A stretch of 32,559 bases of DNA from Desulfobacterales bacterium GWB2_56_26 (GCA_001799365.1 MGTI01000041.1:1-32559); one strand, 5' to 3'. Shown: positions 8,998 to 17,590, counted from the stretch's first letter. Program-made: numbers and translations. The notes: generated from the letters alone by a model not told the origin.

Positions 8998-9373
8998 CCT
9001 GTGATTCTCCTTGGCAAAAGGGGAAAGGTTTGCGGGCGGTTTTCTTGTTGCCGGTTGCAAAAAATCCGCCACTTTCGACGCGCGTCCGGGCTTTTGCGGG
9101 AATAACGGGGGATGTTGCAGGAACCTCAAACATCCCGAAATGTTAACGAGAAGATGAAAGGCCCGCCTCAGCTTCCTGGGCGGGCCCGAAGCGGAGCAGG
9201 AAGTTCCGGTAGATTTCGCAATGGTAATAAAAGTTACCGTTGCTGGATGCGGTATATGATTTAACTCTATGAATATATAATCAACAAAATAATCGGTACG
9301 ATTTCGTGCCAGCGGTGTTTATTGATGCCACAAACAGGAGGAGCTGACCGTATTGCGGCACGCAGGGTGCCGG
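8998..9373. other. Intergenic region upstream of the TyrR-like regulator
   Basis: These 376 bases contain no credible gene. They hold a GC-rich hairpin at 9160-9186 and an AT-rich stretch around 9245-9295 that could carry the regulator's promoter, although I could not find clear paired -35/-10 or -24/-12 boxes. Confidence 0.5.
9160..9186 (-). terminator. Candidate terminator downstream of the Pat-like gene
   Basis: An 8-bp perfect GC stem (GGCCCGCC at 9160-9167 pairs with GGCGGGCC at 9179-9186) has an 11-base loop. Read on the minus strand it is followed by TTTCATCTTCTCGTT, a T-rich but interrupted tract. It lies about 190 bases after the stop of the Pat-like gene and before the regulator start, so it could separate the two transcripts. 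Confidence 0.45.
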
Positions 9374-12061
9374 CTAGCCAAGTTCAAGATGCATTTCCTC
9401 CATTTCCTCATCCTTCTCGCCCGTCCGGCTAAAGCCGTATCGGTAGCCGAGGCGGATCATCCGGGTGTTGCTCTTCATGATCTCCATCAACAGGGTTTTC
9501 AGGCCGATCTCTTTCGCCACGCCGATACAGAAATCCATGAGCAGGCTGCCGATCCGCTTGCCCTGCCAGCTATCGGCCACGGTAAACGACAATTCGGCGC
9601 TTTCGAGATCGGGGAACCTGTTCAGCCGTACGTCGCCGATGATCGCCTCTTCCCCGCCGACCACCGCGAGGAAGGCCAGGTCCCGGTCATAATCGACCTG
9701 GCAGAAGCGGGCCAGATGGTCATGGGGCATGTTGATACGCCGCTGGCCGAACCGGAAGAATACCGATTCTTCGGACAACGCCTCGAAAAAGCGGCTCAGG
9801 GCCGGCTCGTCTTCGCCGCGGATCGGCCGGATATGGACGATGGTGCCGTCGGCCAGAGAGAAGTTTTTCTCGTACTTGAACGGATAGGGCGGGATGGAGA
9901 GGTGAAGCGGGCAGAAATCTCCCTGCGCCCATTTATAGCCCTTCGGCAGGTTGTCGTCGATCCGCATGGTCACGTCCCGGACCAGACATCCTTCCGCCAT
10001 GAGCAGCAAGGGATTGATGGCGATCGAACCGATCTGGGGCAGGTCGATCACCAGCTGGGAAAACCGCACCAGCATTTCTTCCAGGGCGCGCAGCCCTCCC
10101 TGCAGGACGCCGAGCTGCTGCAGATACGGGTAGATCCTGGTTTCCTCCATCATCCGGCGGGCCAGGGTCTGATTCAAGGGCGGCAGGCCGAAGGCATAGT
10201 CCCGCTCCGCCTGGTAATATTTGCCGCCGAGGCCGAAGGAGATGACGGTGCCGAAGTTTACGCTTTTCTGGGCGCCGATCAGCAGCTGATAGCCGCGTTT
10301 GACCACCATCGGCTGGACAATGACCGCCGTCTCGCTCTGCTCAGCGAGGTGGTCCCGGAGGGTGGCATAGGCCTGCCGTACCGCCTGATCGCTTTCCAGC
10401 TGGAGAAGGACGTTTTCCGGCGCATCGCCGCGGCTTGTACCCCCATCGGTCTTCATCGCCACCGGATAGCCGAAATGCCGCGCGGCCCGCACCGCTTCGC
10501 CCTCGTCATCCGCCCGGATCGTGTCGATCACCGGAATGGAGTACGACCTGAGGATTTCCCCCGCTTCATCGCCATGGAGGGTGTAGCGTTTCCGGTCGAG
10601 ACAGCCGCTGATGATATGCTTGGCCACGTCCAGCTTGGGGGTGAAATCCCTGATGATGATATCCGGAGTCTCCTGGAGGAGCTTCAGATTGTAGTCGTAG
10701 CGATACATGTACATGAAGCTCTTGACCGCCTGCTCCGGGGTATAATAGGTGGGAATCCCGTAATTGTTGAGGAAATCGATGTCGTCCTGGATGGTTTTCT
10801 CGCCGAACCAGGTGGAAAAGAGTGGGATATTCGGGCGGTTTCTGACGGCGGTCACGATTATTTCCGCTATTCGCTTGGCGGCGATGCCGGGAAAGGGGGT
10901 GCAGATCACCATGAGGCCGTCGATCTCATGGTCCCGAAGACAGTTTTCAATGGCTGCCCGGTAGTCCTCGGCCGAGGCATCGGGGAGCAGGTAGATCGGG
11001 TTATGCGGCTCGCACCGGCCGGACAGATCGCATTGCCCGGGTAGAATGGCGGCGATCTTGGCCAGCGTCCTCGGGCCAGGCGCCGCCAGCACGCCGCCCA
11101 TGGCATGCAGGGCATCGATGGCCATCTCGGTCGGGGCGATGCTGTTGGAAATTATCATCAGCCGTTTGCCCTTCGGCCGGTTTTGCTTGGCGATGGTCTC
11201 GACCATGGAGAGCAGATCGAGAATGTCGTCGACCCGCAGACAGCCCGCCCGCTTGAAGACCGCCTCGTAGATGAGGTCCTCCATTGCCGGGAGATGGGGG
11301 TCGGCGAGCAGCGAATAGCTGCCGCCTCGGCCGGGCTTGACGACCACGATGGGCTTGGTCCGGGCGAAGTTACGGACGGCGGCCATGAATCTTCGGCCGT
11401 TGTTGATTGTCCGGAGCAGGAGGAAAATCGCCCTGGTGCTGCCGTCGCCGCCGAGGAAATCGATGGTGTCGGCGATATTGATGTCTTGCTTTGCACCAAG
11501 GGAGATGAAATAGCTGAAGCCGACTTTCTTGCTGATGGCGTGTTCAAGAAATTCAGTCGAAAAAATCCCGCTTTCGGAGATGAAGGCGATATGGCCTTTC
11601 TGCGGGAGTTTCGTGTAAAGGCTGGCGTTGAGATTGATCGCGGGCCGGAGAAACCCGAGAGAGTTGGGTCCCAGCACCCGGCAGCCGTACAGGGCCGAGA
11701 GCTGTCTGATCCGGTCCCTGATAAGCGACGGCCGGCCGATCCTGGCGGCGTGGTCCGGGGCGAGGATGGCGATGCCTTTTACGCCTTTGCGGCCGCAATC
11801 CCCCAGAACCGCCGGCAGGTGCTGCGGCTCGGTCGCCACCAGGGCGAGATCGACCGGATGGGGGATGTCGGAGACGGTCGGATACGCCTCGACGCCCTGC
11901 ACCCCGCCCATGTCGGGATTGACCGGGTGGACGATGCCCTTGAAACCCTTGCCGATCAGATTCCGGAAGATGTGATAACCGATCGACCTCTCATCCTCAT
12001 TTGCCCCGATAACCGCTATTCTCTGCGGATTGAACAGGATATCCAGGTTCTTGAGCGACAT
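9374..12061 (-). CDS. Pat/PatZ-like protein: acyl-CoA synthetase (ADP-forming)-like domains fused to GNAT acetyltransferase
   Basis: An 895-residue fusion. It begins with a CoA-binding Rossmann domain (LFNPQRIAVIGAN) and a succinyl-CoA-ligase-like domain (ISESGIFSTEF, then SLGAKQDIN). An ATP-grasp-like region follows at about residues 460-680. The last 160 or so residues form a GNAT acetyltransferase (ADSWQGKRIGSLLMDF, the acetyl-CoA pyrophosphate loop). This architecture matches protein lysine acetyltransferases of the Pat/PatZ type, which inactivate acetyl-CoA synthetase by acetylation. The SHTG motif with the catalytic phospho-His of true ADP-forming synthetases is not seen after the KPGRGG segment (the region reads SYSLLADPHLP). 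The front half is therefore probably a regulatory ligand-binding unit, not an active synthetase. The ATG at 12061 is preferred: it has AGGCAAGG upstream and gives the usual family start; the frame is open to a TTG at 12148. Its protein targets are not in the window. Confidence 0.9.
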   Translation of the reverse strand: MSLKNLDILFNPQRIAVIGANEDERSIGYHIFRNLIGKGFKGIVHPVNPDMGGVQGVEAYPTVSDIPHPVDLALVATEPQHLPAVLGDCGRKGVKGIAILAPDHAARIGRPSLIRDRIRQLSALYGCRVLGPNSLGFLRPAINLNASLYTKLPQKGHIAFISESGIFSTEFLEHAISKKVGFSYFISLGAKQDINIADTIDFLGGDGSTRAIFLLLRTINNGRRFMAAVRNFARTKPIVVVKPGRGGSYSLLADPHLPAMEDLIYEAVFKRAGCLRVDDILDLLSMVETIAKQNRPKGKRLMIISNSIAPTEMAIDALHAMGGVLAAPGPRTLAKIAAILPGQCDLSGRCEPHNPIYLLPDASAEDYRAAIENCLRDHEIDGLMVICTPFPGIAAKRIAEIIVTAVRNRPNIPLFSTWFGEKTIQDDIDFLNNYGIPTYYTPEQAVKSFMYMYRYDYNLKLLQETPDIIIRDFTPKLDVAKHIISGCLDRKRYTLHGDEAGEILRSYSIPVIDTIRADDEGEAVRAARHFGYPVAMKTDGGTSRGDAPENVLLQLESDQAVRQAYATLRDHLAEQSETAVIVQPMVVKRGYQLLIGAQKSVNFGTVISFGLGGKYYQAERDYAFGLPPLNQTLARRMMEETRIYPYLQQLGVLQGGLRALEEMLVRFSQLVIDLPQIGSIAINPLLLMAEGCLVRDVTMRIDDNLPKGYKWAQGDFCPLHLSIPPYPFKYEKNFSLADGTIVHIRPIRGEDEPALSRFFEALSEESVFFRFGQRRINMPHDHLARFCQVDYDRDLAFLAVVGGEEAIIGDVRLNRFPDLESAELSFTVADSWQGKRIGSLLMDFCIGVAKEIGLKTLLMEIMKSNTRMIRLGYRYGFSRTGEKDEEMEEMHLELG

Positions 12062-12218
12062 ATGCCTTGCCTCGCTGCCGGAGTTGTGCATAACATTGAT
12101 GTCAGGAGTTGATAGAATTGGTATATCATCGGTGGGCGATATCGCCAAAGGAATTTCGTTTTTCCATCTTCTATCGGCGTCGCGACACCCCGATGTTTTC
12201 CCTGTTTTTTCTTGCGGC

Positions 12219-12248
12219 TTGAGCCAATTCGCGTTATGCGCTTATAAT
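12219..12248 (+). promoter_or_regulatory. Candidate sigma-70 promoter for the small secreted protein
   Basis: A -35 box TTGAGC (12219-12224) and a perfect -10 box TATAAT (12243-12248) are spaced 18 bases apart. The expected start near 12255 gives a leader of about 37 bases to the ATG at 12292, which contains an AGGAG ribosome-binding site. Confidence 0.55.
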
Positions 12249-12291
12249 TGGATAACAGAGCGTACAGCCTATAATGTATGAGGAGCACCCC

Positions 12292-12759
12292 ATGAGAATT
12301 TCGATACTTTTTGCATTTTTTCTGATGCTGCAGCCGTCCCTGGCTGTGGCGGCGAATGTCGTCCGGCAGACCATGGATATTGAGAACAGCGCCAATCCGC
12401 GGATGGCGTGCCAAAACCCCAAGTTTAATTTCAACAGGCAGGAGACGGAGATCTGCCTGGGCGTCTACCAGGGCTGCCTGCGGCCCGACTTTAAACAATC
12501 GGAACGGGAACAGTGTATCGTCGATGCGGTGCGCAAGGGCAAGACCTCGACCGGTCAGACCGGCGGCGGCCCCGGAGCGCAGGGGCCCGGTTCGGGGCCA
12601 AGGGCAGCCAATATAGATTTTTCCTTCAACTCCTTTCAGGCCTATGATCTGATCGAGGTCTGCGAGCAGAAGCAGAATAAAAAAAGACCGCTGTGCTCGG
12701 GAGCCATCCTTCCCAACAAGGCCAAAATCATCTCAGATATCAATAAGGCACGGCAGTAG
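12292..12759 (+). CDS. Small secreted cysteine-containing protein, unknown function
   Basis: A 155-residue protein with a clear Sec signal peptide (positively charged start, hydrophobic core, likely cleavage after SLAVAA near residue 21). The mature part has six cysteines: one in MACQNP, two in the CLGVYQGC segment, one in EQCIVD and a pair near the end (VCEQKQ, PLCSG). These could form three disulfides in the periplasm. A Gly/Pro-rich low-complexity linker (about residues 84-100) separates two parts. I do not recognise the family. The start at 12292 is set by AGGAG six bases upstream; an ATG at 12274 would place that site inside the gene. The ABM-fold gene follows after 37 bases on the same strand and may be co-transcribed. 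Confidence 0.75.
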   Translation: MRISILFAFFLMLQPSLAVAANVVRQTMDIENSANPRMACQNPKFNFNRQETEICLGVYQGCLRPDFKQSEREQCIVDAVRKGKTSTGQTGGGPGAQGPGSGPRAANIDFSFNSFQAYDLIEVCEQKQNKKRPLCSGAILPNKAKIISDINKARQ

Positions 12760-12796
12760 CCGGGAGTCGGGCTGCAAAGAAAGAGGGGCAAGAAAG

Positions 12797-13135
12797 ATGG
12801 CAGGCAAATATACCTTGATCTGGCGGTTCCGGGTCCGTCCCGACTGCCTGGCCGATTTTCTCGCCTGTTACGGACCGGACGGCGACTGGGTCAGGCTCTT
12901 TCGCCGGTCCCCCGGCTTTTGCGAAACCCTCTTGCTGAAGGATCTTACCGTTCCCGATTGGTATCTGACCATCGATCGCTGGCGGAGCGAAGCGGCCTAT
13001 GGTGAATTTCGCCGCGAGTTCGCGCTCGAATACGCGCAACTCGACCGCCAATGCGAGGGCTTGACCCTGGCCGAAGAGTTTCTCGGCGCATTTTGCGAAG
13101 AGAACAGAGGCGCCGAACTCCCTGAAACCTGTTGA
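12797..13135 (+). CDS. ABM-fold (antibiotic biosynthesis monooxygenase-like) protein
   Basis: A 112-residue single-domain protein. The N-terminal strand with YTLIWRFRV, the central SPGFCETLLLKD segment and the DRWRSEAAYGEFRREF helix match the dimeric alpha+beta barrel of the ABM superfamily. These small proteins act as heme- or quinone-related monooxygenases or simply as ligand-binding folds, so the true activity is open. A purine-rich stretch (AGAGGGGCAAGAAAG) precedes the ATG. No heme or quinone pathway gene is adjacent. Confidence 0.72.
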   Translation: MAGKYTLIWRFRVRPDCLADFLACYGPDGDWVRLFRRSPGFCETLLLKDLTVPDWYLTIDRWRSEAAYGEFRREFALEYAQLDRQCEGLTLAEEFLGAFCEENRGAELPETC

Positions 13136-13158
13136 CTTAAAAGTCCTCTTCGCATAAT
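13132..13158 (+). promoter_or_regulatory. Possible promoter for the pseudouridine synthase
   Basis: A near-perfect -35 box TTGACT (13132-13137) overlaps the stop of the ABM gene and is followed 15 bases later by CATAAT (13153-13158), or 17 bases later by the weaker TAATGC. If real, transcription starts downstream of the ATG at 13157, which supports translation of the next gene from 13241. Confidence 0.35.
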
Positions 13159-13240
13159 GCTACGGCCTCTATTGCTTCCTGATCAGGATTTCGCCGATCT
13201 CTCCATACCCGCCGCAAAAGAGTCAGTCAAAACCAGAGAT

Positions 13241-14155
13241 ATGAAAAAAACTGAACCACATAAGAAAGATACCACCAAGATCTCCGATATTCTCGTCGAA
13301 GAAGAGGATACCCTCCTGGCCTGGTTGCTCGCAAGGCTGCCGGGGAAGAGCCGCAGCACCGTCAAGGCGGTGCTCAAAGACAGCCAGGTCATGGTCGACG
13401 GCCGCGCGATCACCCAGTTCGACCATCCCCTGGTCCCCGGCCAGCGCGTCCGGGTGTACTGGCAGCGGACGGCGGCGCCGCGGGAGCACTTCGGGCTGAA
13501 CATTGTTCATGAGGATGACGAGATCATCATCATCGACAAGCCTTCCGGACTGCTCACCATCGCCACCGATAAGGAAAAACGCAAAACCGCCTATGCGATC
13601 CTGAGCGACTATGTGAAAAAGGAGGACCCCGACAACAAGATCTTCATCGTCCACCGGCTCGATCGGGAGACCTCGGGGCTGTTGATGTTTGCCAGAAACG
13701 AGAAGGTCAAACAGCAGATCCAGGAGACCTGGGAGACCACCATCAGCGAGCGCACCTATGTGGCGGTGGTGGAAGGGCAGGTGGAGCCGCCGGAGGGAAC
13801 CATCACTTCCTGGCTGACCGAGAGTAAGGCGTTGATCGTCTATTCCTCGCAGAATTCGCAGCATGGCAAGAAATCGGTGACCCACTATAAAAAGATCCGG
13901 GAAAACAGCGATTTTTCCCTGCTGCAGCTGAATCTCGATACCGGCCGCAAGCATCAGATCCGGGTCCATATGCAGGAGATCGACCATCCGGTGGTGGGCG
14001 ATAAAAAATACGGATCGACTCTCAACCCCTTGCGCCGCCTGGGGCTGCACGCCCAGGTTTTGGTTTTCACCCATCCTAAAACCGGCAGGCTTTGCCGGTT
14101 CGAGACATCCATCCCGAAAAGCTTTCTCAGGATTTTTCAGACCAAGGAAAAATAA
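13241..14155 (+). CDS. RluA-family RNA pseudouridine synthase
   Basis: A 304-residue enzyme that isomerises uridine to pseudouridine in structured RNA. An N-terminal S4-like RNA-binding domain (about residues 25-85, LPGKSRSTVKAVLKDSQVMV) precedes the catalytic domain. The signature HRLDRETSGLL carries the catalytic Asp, and GRKHQIRVHM plus GDKKYGS are the other conserved RluA-family motifs. The family covers rRNA and tRNA modifiers (RluA, RluC, RluD, TruC); the exact target cannot be assigned. The ATG at 13241 gives a typical lysine-rich start. The frame is open to an ATG at 13157, but the extra 28 residues look unlike the family and lie over a candidate promoter. Confidence 0.93.
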   Translation: MKKTEPHKKDTTKISDILVEEEDTLLAWLLARLPGKSRSTVKAVLKDSQVMVDGRAITQFDHPLVPGQRVRVYWQRTAAPREHFGLNIVHEDDEIIIIDKPSGLLTIATDKEKRKTAYAILSDYVKKEDPDNKIFIVHRLDRETSGLLMFARNEKVKQQIQETWETTISERTYVAVVEGQVEPPEGTITSWLTESKALIVYSSQNSQHGKKSVTHYKKIRENSDFSLLQLNLDTGRKHQIRVHMQEIDHPVVGDKKYGSTLNPLRRLGLHAQVLVFTHPKTGRLCRFETSIPKSFLRIFQTKEK

Positions 14156-14186
14156 AGAGGGGCGGCAGGCCTTCCGTCTGCTGCCG

Positions 14187-15356
14187 TCAACCCCGGCTTT
14201 CGAGATATTCCTGGATAAGGGCAAGTCCCCGGCTGAACTCCTCGGGCGGGACGATCAGGCTGACGACAATCCGGTTGCTTTCGGCAAAATCGTAGAAAAA
14301 GCCGGGATGGACGATGAGCGAATGACGTTCCAGCAGTTCCAGACAGCACTCTTCGTCGGGAATATGGTCCGGGAGTTGGAGGATCGCATACCATCCGCCT
14401 TCCCGGTGGAGGTGGGGCAAGGTGGTCGCCGACCTCAGAGCGGTTTCGTTGGCCCGGATCCGAGCCATGATCTGGGACTGGATCTCCTGTTGGCAGTTGA
14501 GGAGCGCAGGGGCGGCCTGCTGGATCATACTGCCCACCGAGAGATAGGTGTCGGCGATGAATTCCAGCCTTGCTTTAGCCCCTTCCTTCAAGGCCGCAGG
14601 TCCTTCCACATGGATCCAGCCGAGCTTGGCCTGGGGCAGAGCCAGAATCTTCGATAAGCCGCTCAGGGTAAAGGTGAGCGCGCCGCGGTTGGTAATGACC
14701 GAGAAAGGTTTTTGTCTATCTTGCGGATTGATGTAGTCGAGGAACACTTCATCGACGATAAGCGCCAGGTCGTGAATCCGGCAGAGTTCGTTCAGCCGCT
14801 CCAGTTCGCCCGCGGTCAGGTAGGAGCCGGTCGGATTGTTGGGGTTGACCACGACGATGGCCCGCGTGAGGCTGGAGATCATCAGTTCCAGGGAACGGAA
14901 ATCGATCCGCCAGCGACCTTCTTCGTTCAACTTCAGGGCATATCGGACCGGCGTGACATTCTCCAGGGTGGCGAGGAGATCGAAGAGCGGATAGCTGGGG
15001 GCCGGTATTAACACTTCGTCGCCCGGTTCGGTGAGGAGCTTCAATAAAAAGCCGTAGGCCTCGCTGGTCCCGGCCGTAAGGAACAGGTCTTCGGCGGAAA
15101 TCGAGCCGTGCCGGTTGCCCTGGTAGTAGCGGCAGATGGCATCCCTGGCCTCCGGCAACCCCTGGGCCGACGGCTCATAGCGGCCGGGTATGTCGCCGGG
15201 AATGTTGCCCGTCCGCAGGAAATCATATGTAAAAGAAGCCTCGGTCGGATTCGATTGGGTCAGATCGAGTATCCGGACGCCTGCAGCTTTTTTGGCCTGC
15301 AGTATCGTGGTGAACTCGTTAGGTTCGAGGTCTGTCGGCAGTCGTGATGAAAACAT
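14187..15356 (-). CDS. Class I/II pyridoxal-phosphate aminotransferase
   Basis: A 389-residue cytosolic aminotransferase of the aspartate aminotransferase fold. Conserved elements are the N-terminal substrate segment LTQSNPTE, TAGTSEAYGF for cofactor phosphate binding, NPNNPTGS, the Asp of LIVDEVFLDY that holds the pyridine ring, and the Schiff-base Lys in LSGLSKILALPQAKLGW. The substrate cannot be stated. The start is uncertain: the ATG at 15356 gives the family-typical MFSSRLP opening, but ATGs at 15383 and 15431 are in frame, and only the last has a GGAGG, at rather long spacing. It converges on the pseudouridine synthase with a 31-base gap. Confidence 0.9.
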   Translation of the reverse strand: MFSSRLPTDLEPNEFTTILQAKKAAGVRILDLTQSNPTEASFTYDFLRTGNIPGDIPGRYEPSAQGLPEARDAICRYYQGNRHGSISAEDLFLTAGTSEAYGFLLKLLTEPGDEVLIPAPSYPLFDLLATLENVTPVRYALKLNEEGRWRIDFRSLELMISSLTRAIVVVNPNNPTGSYLTAGELERLNELCRIHDLALIVDEVFLDYINPQDRQKPFSVITNRGALTFTLSGLSKILALPQAKLGWIHVEGPAALKEGAKARLEFIADTYLSVGSMIQQAAPALLNCQQEIQSQIMARIRANETALRSATTLPHLHREGGWYAILQLPDHIPDEECCLELLERHSLIVHPGFFYDFAESNRIVVSLIVPPEEFSRGLALIQEYLESRG

Positions 15357-15479
15357 GGAGTGTGGGATCGGTAGGGGTAGCATTATATGGAATGATGAGG
15401 TGGTTGCCTTGCCGGCCTCCATCGGCACCATCGCTTTTTCTTAAGCCTCCGCTCGACAGGATGCTCGGCGGTGGTTACT

Positions 15480-15494
15480 CTTATGTACCATAAG
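15480..15494. promoter_or_regulatory. Perfect 15-base palindrome, possible operator
   Basis: CTTATG and CATAAG flank a TAC centre in the spacer between the divergent aminotransferase and the small plus-strand ORF. The symmetry is exact and the location fits a repressor site, but no cognate regulator is indicated. Confidence 0.3.
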
Positions 15495-15578
15495 CGGGTA
15501 AAATCGGTAAAGAAAAGTCTGGCTTCAGCCGATACGGGAGTATGGCAACACAAGAGACTTCTGCCAGGGAGGGAGACG

Positions 15579-15740
15579 ATGAAGACCCAAGAAGCTATCG
15601 GCATCCTGATGCTCAGTCCCGGTTATTGGCGAATGAGACTGCCGGAAAGAAAAGAACTGATCAGGGAATTCATGGCCAGTTATTCAGCCATCGACTTTTC
15701 GCTCACCTCCATGCCGAACAAAAAGCGCACCGACAGTTGA
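15579..15740 (+). CDS. Small hypothetical protein (53 aa)
   Basis: A 53-residue, mostly charged ORF (starting MKTQEAIGILMLSPGYW) preceded by a strong purine-rich ribosome-binding site (AGGGAGGGAGACG). No domain or membrane segment is seen. It lies alone between the minus-strand aminotransferase and DUF3795 genes. The good translation signal is the main support; the frame stays open upstream to 15471 but without a comparable site. Confidence 0.45.
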   Translation: MKTQEAIGILMLSPGYWRMRLPERKELIREFMASYSAIDFSLTSMPNKKRTDS

Positions 15741-15768
15741 ACCTCTCCTGCCTTTACAGGATCGATGT

Positions 15769-16116
15769 TTATCGCCGTTTCACGACCGAAAGTCCCCGTC
15801 TCGTCATCTCCCTGGCGTATTCCTCCACGCCCACTGCCGAGATCAGCTGCAGGGAAGCCTTGCGGTCCGACTTGAAGACCAGGGCGAAGAACTTGGAAAA
15901 AATATTGTTCAATTTCCGACAGGCCTGAACGTCGGGGAACTCAGTGCATTCGGCGCAGGTACGGTAGCCGCGCTCCGCTGTACAGGTCCGCACCTTGCAC
16001 CAGGTGGCCTTGACATTTCCCGCGCAGCCGGGGCATTTGCCCTTTTTGTAGCGGTGGCATTCCCCGCAGTAGAGACCGCAGGCCGCAACGAGTTCGCTTC
16101 GAGCTTCACTGTTCAT
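15769..16116 (-). CDS. DUF3795-like cysteine-rich protein
   Basis: A 115-residue protein whose cysteine pattern matches DUF3795: CGLYCGEC, then CPGC, CKVRTC, CAEC and a further Cys in VQACRKL. It probably binds zinc or an iron-sulfur cluster; no activity is known to me. An excellent ribosome-binding site (AAGGAGG, seven bases before the ATG) sets the start. Its ATG overlaps the stop of the upstream GyrI-like gene by four bases (ATGA), so the two are translationally coupled. Confidence 0.82.
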   Translation of the reverse strand: MNSEARSELVAACGLYCGECHRYKKGKCPGCAGNVKATWCKVRTCTAERGYRTCAECTEFPDVQACRKLNNIFSKFFALVFKSDRKASLQLISAVGVEEYAREMTRRGLSVVKRR

Positions 16117-16571
16117 GCGTTTTCCTCCTTGCCGTTGGTTATGCCGATAAAAATCGCCACCGATTCACGCCCCGTGTATTCTTCGAAATCGCAGCGATAA
16201 GTGCGGGCGGGGGCGTTTCCTCTCGCAAAATATTCCCAGACTTTCTGCCACAGGGCGATGACCGTTGCCGGGCAGGGGCCGCTGCCCTCAAAAGAGAGGT
16301 AGGTGCCGGCGGGGATTGTCACCTCGCGTGCGCCCGGGTGGGGAAAATCACCCGGCAGGGCCGCGGTGACGGCAAATTCGCCATGTATATCCGAATCATA
16401 GTCGGAATAGACGCCATAGACCCGGACCGGCTCCGCGCAATTGCCGCAGACCCTGCCAAACTCCTGCCAGAGGCCTGGGATAATCGCCGTCTCCGGCTGA
16501 GTTTCAGCGCGGTTGGTGGTGCGGACGGATAGCCCGCGGACCGTAAATTCTTCTCGTTGTATCGGTTTCAT
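16113..16571 (-). CDS. GyrI-like / AraC effector-binding domain protein
   Basis: A 152-residue stand-alone effector-binding domain of the GyrI/Rob type, with no DNA-binding part. Recognisable elements are the GLWQEFGRV segment, YGVYSDYDSD, the GTYLSFEGSGP strand and a C-terminal VAIFIGI strand. Such domains bind small hydrophobic or cationic compounds; some protect DNA gyrase, others hydrolyse or sequester ligands. Specific function is unknown. It lies between the WYL regulator (89-base gap) and the DUF3795 gene (4-base overlap), consistent with one regulated transcript. Confidence 0.82.
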   Translation of the reverse strand: MKPIQREEFTVRGLSVRTTNRAETQPETAIIPGLWQEFGRVCGNCAEPVRVYGVYSDYDSDIHGEFAVTAALPGDFPHPGAREVTIPAGTYLSFEGSGPCPATVIALWQKVWEYFARGNAPARTYRCDFEEYTGRESVAIFIGITNGKEENA

Positions 16572-16660
16572 CGTCTCTTCTTCTCCGTTTCATTTGTGGT
16601 ATTCTAGTAATTCCAGTGTCTATCGGAAAGAAGGTACCAGACGGCTGTGACACCGTTATG

Positions 16661-17590
16661 TCAAGTTGCGTAGATTTTTTCGACGGCCGCACATGTTTTT
16701 TTAATCGCCTCTCGCCAGCGGGGCGGGGAGAGGACTTCCAGATCGCTGCCGAAACTGAGGAGAAAGGAGAGAATCCAGTCATCCTCCGGCATGGTGAGCG
16801 TGGCAACGAGCGAGCCGTCAGTTGCATGACGCAGCTGGGAAGAAGCAAAATGTTCCTCGACCTTTATCCGGAGTGCCGGATGAAATTTCAGGACAAGTTC
16901 CACCGGCGGGCGGCTGTCCTGCTCGAAAAACCGGCTCAGGGGTGGCACAGGCCTGCGGACGAAATGTTCCGGCAGCGTCTGCAGCTCCCGCATCCGCGAC
17001 AGCCGAAAGAGCCGGAAATCACTGCGTTTGCGGCACCAGGCGAGGAGATACCAGGTAAAACCCTTGTAGAGCAGGGTGTGCGGTTCGACCAGACGCTGAC
17101 TGCCGCGGCCGTTGGCACCGGTATAGGCAAAACCGAGGAGCTGCGACCGGCTCACCGCCTCGTGCACGATCTGGACTTTGTCCCGGTGGTTGTCGACCGT
17201 GCCCCAGGGGGTGATGTCGATGACAAAGGAGTCGGCATGGGTCCGGTAGAGGGGTTCCTTCTCCTCCGGGATGAGGGCGGTGATCTTGTCGATTATCCGT
17301 CCGATATCGCCGTTCTTGAGCGTTTGGTTGACGCCTTTCAGGGCGGTCAAGAGGGAGAGCATGTCCTCGAAGGTGAGAAGCTGGCGGCTCAGTTTATAGT
17401 TGTCCGGAATGGTCAGGCCGCCTTCATGGCCTTGTGTCGAAATAACCGGGATGCCCGCGCCGTTCAGCGTTTCCACATCCCGGTAGACGGTGCGCACCGA
17501 AACCTCGAAGTGTTCGGCCAGTTCCCTCGCGGTAACCCGCCGCCGGTTGAGGAGCATTACGGTGATGGCCAGCAGTCGTTCGATCTTCAA
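16661..17590 (-). CDS. YafY-type transcriptional regulator (HTH-WYL)
   Basis: A 309-residue regulator. An N-terminal winged HTH (ARELAEHFEVSVRTVYRDVE) is followed by a WYL ligand-sensing domain (about residues 140-215, with GFTWYLLAWC) and a WCX-type C-terminal extension. Family members bind DNA and respond to nucleic-acid or nucleotide-like ligands. The TTG at 17590 is preferred since it gives the usual family start (KIERLLAITVMLL); another TTG at 17611 would add seven residues. Two small-molecule or metal-binding genes follow on the same strand, and I infer that it regulates them and itself. Confidence 0.88.
   Translation of the reverse strand: MKIERLLAITVMLLNRRRVTARELAEHFEVSVRTVYRDVETLNGAGIPVISTQGHEGGLTIPDNYKLSRQLLTFEDMLSLLTALKGVNQTLKNGDIGRIIDKITALIPEEKEPLYRTHADSFVIDITPWGTVDNHRDKVQIVHEAVSRSQLLGFAYTGANGRGSQRLVEPHTLLYKGFTWYLLAWCRKRSDFRLFRLSRMRELQTLPEHFVRRPVPPLSRFFEQDSRPPVELVLKFHPALRIKVEEHFASSQLRHATDGSLVATLTMPEDDWILSFLLSFGSDLEVLSPPRWREAIKKTCAAVEKIYAT

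Noticed and set aside
9353-11044. Long plus-strand ORF (563 codons) opposite the Pat-like gene
   Set aside because: It is the antisense of a well-recognised conserved protein; its translation has no family features. Long antisense frames are expected in GC-rich genes.
14163-14186. Short hairpin between the convergent pseudouridine synthase and aminotransferase genes
   Set aside because: It is only a 6-bp stem with a 12-base loop and no T tract on either strand, too weak to call a terminator.
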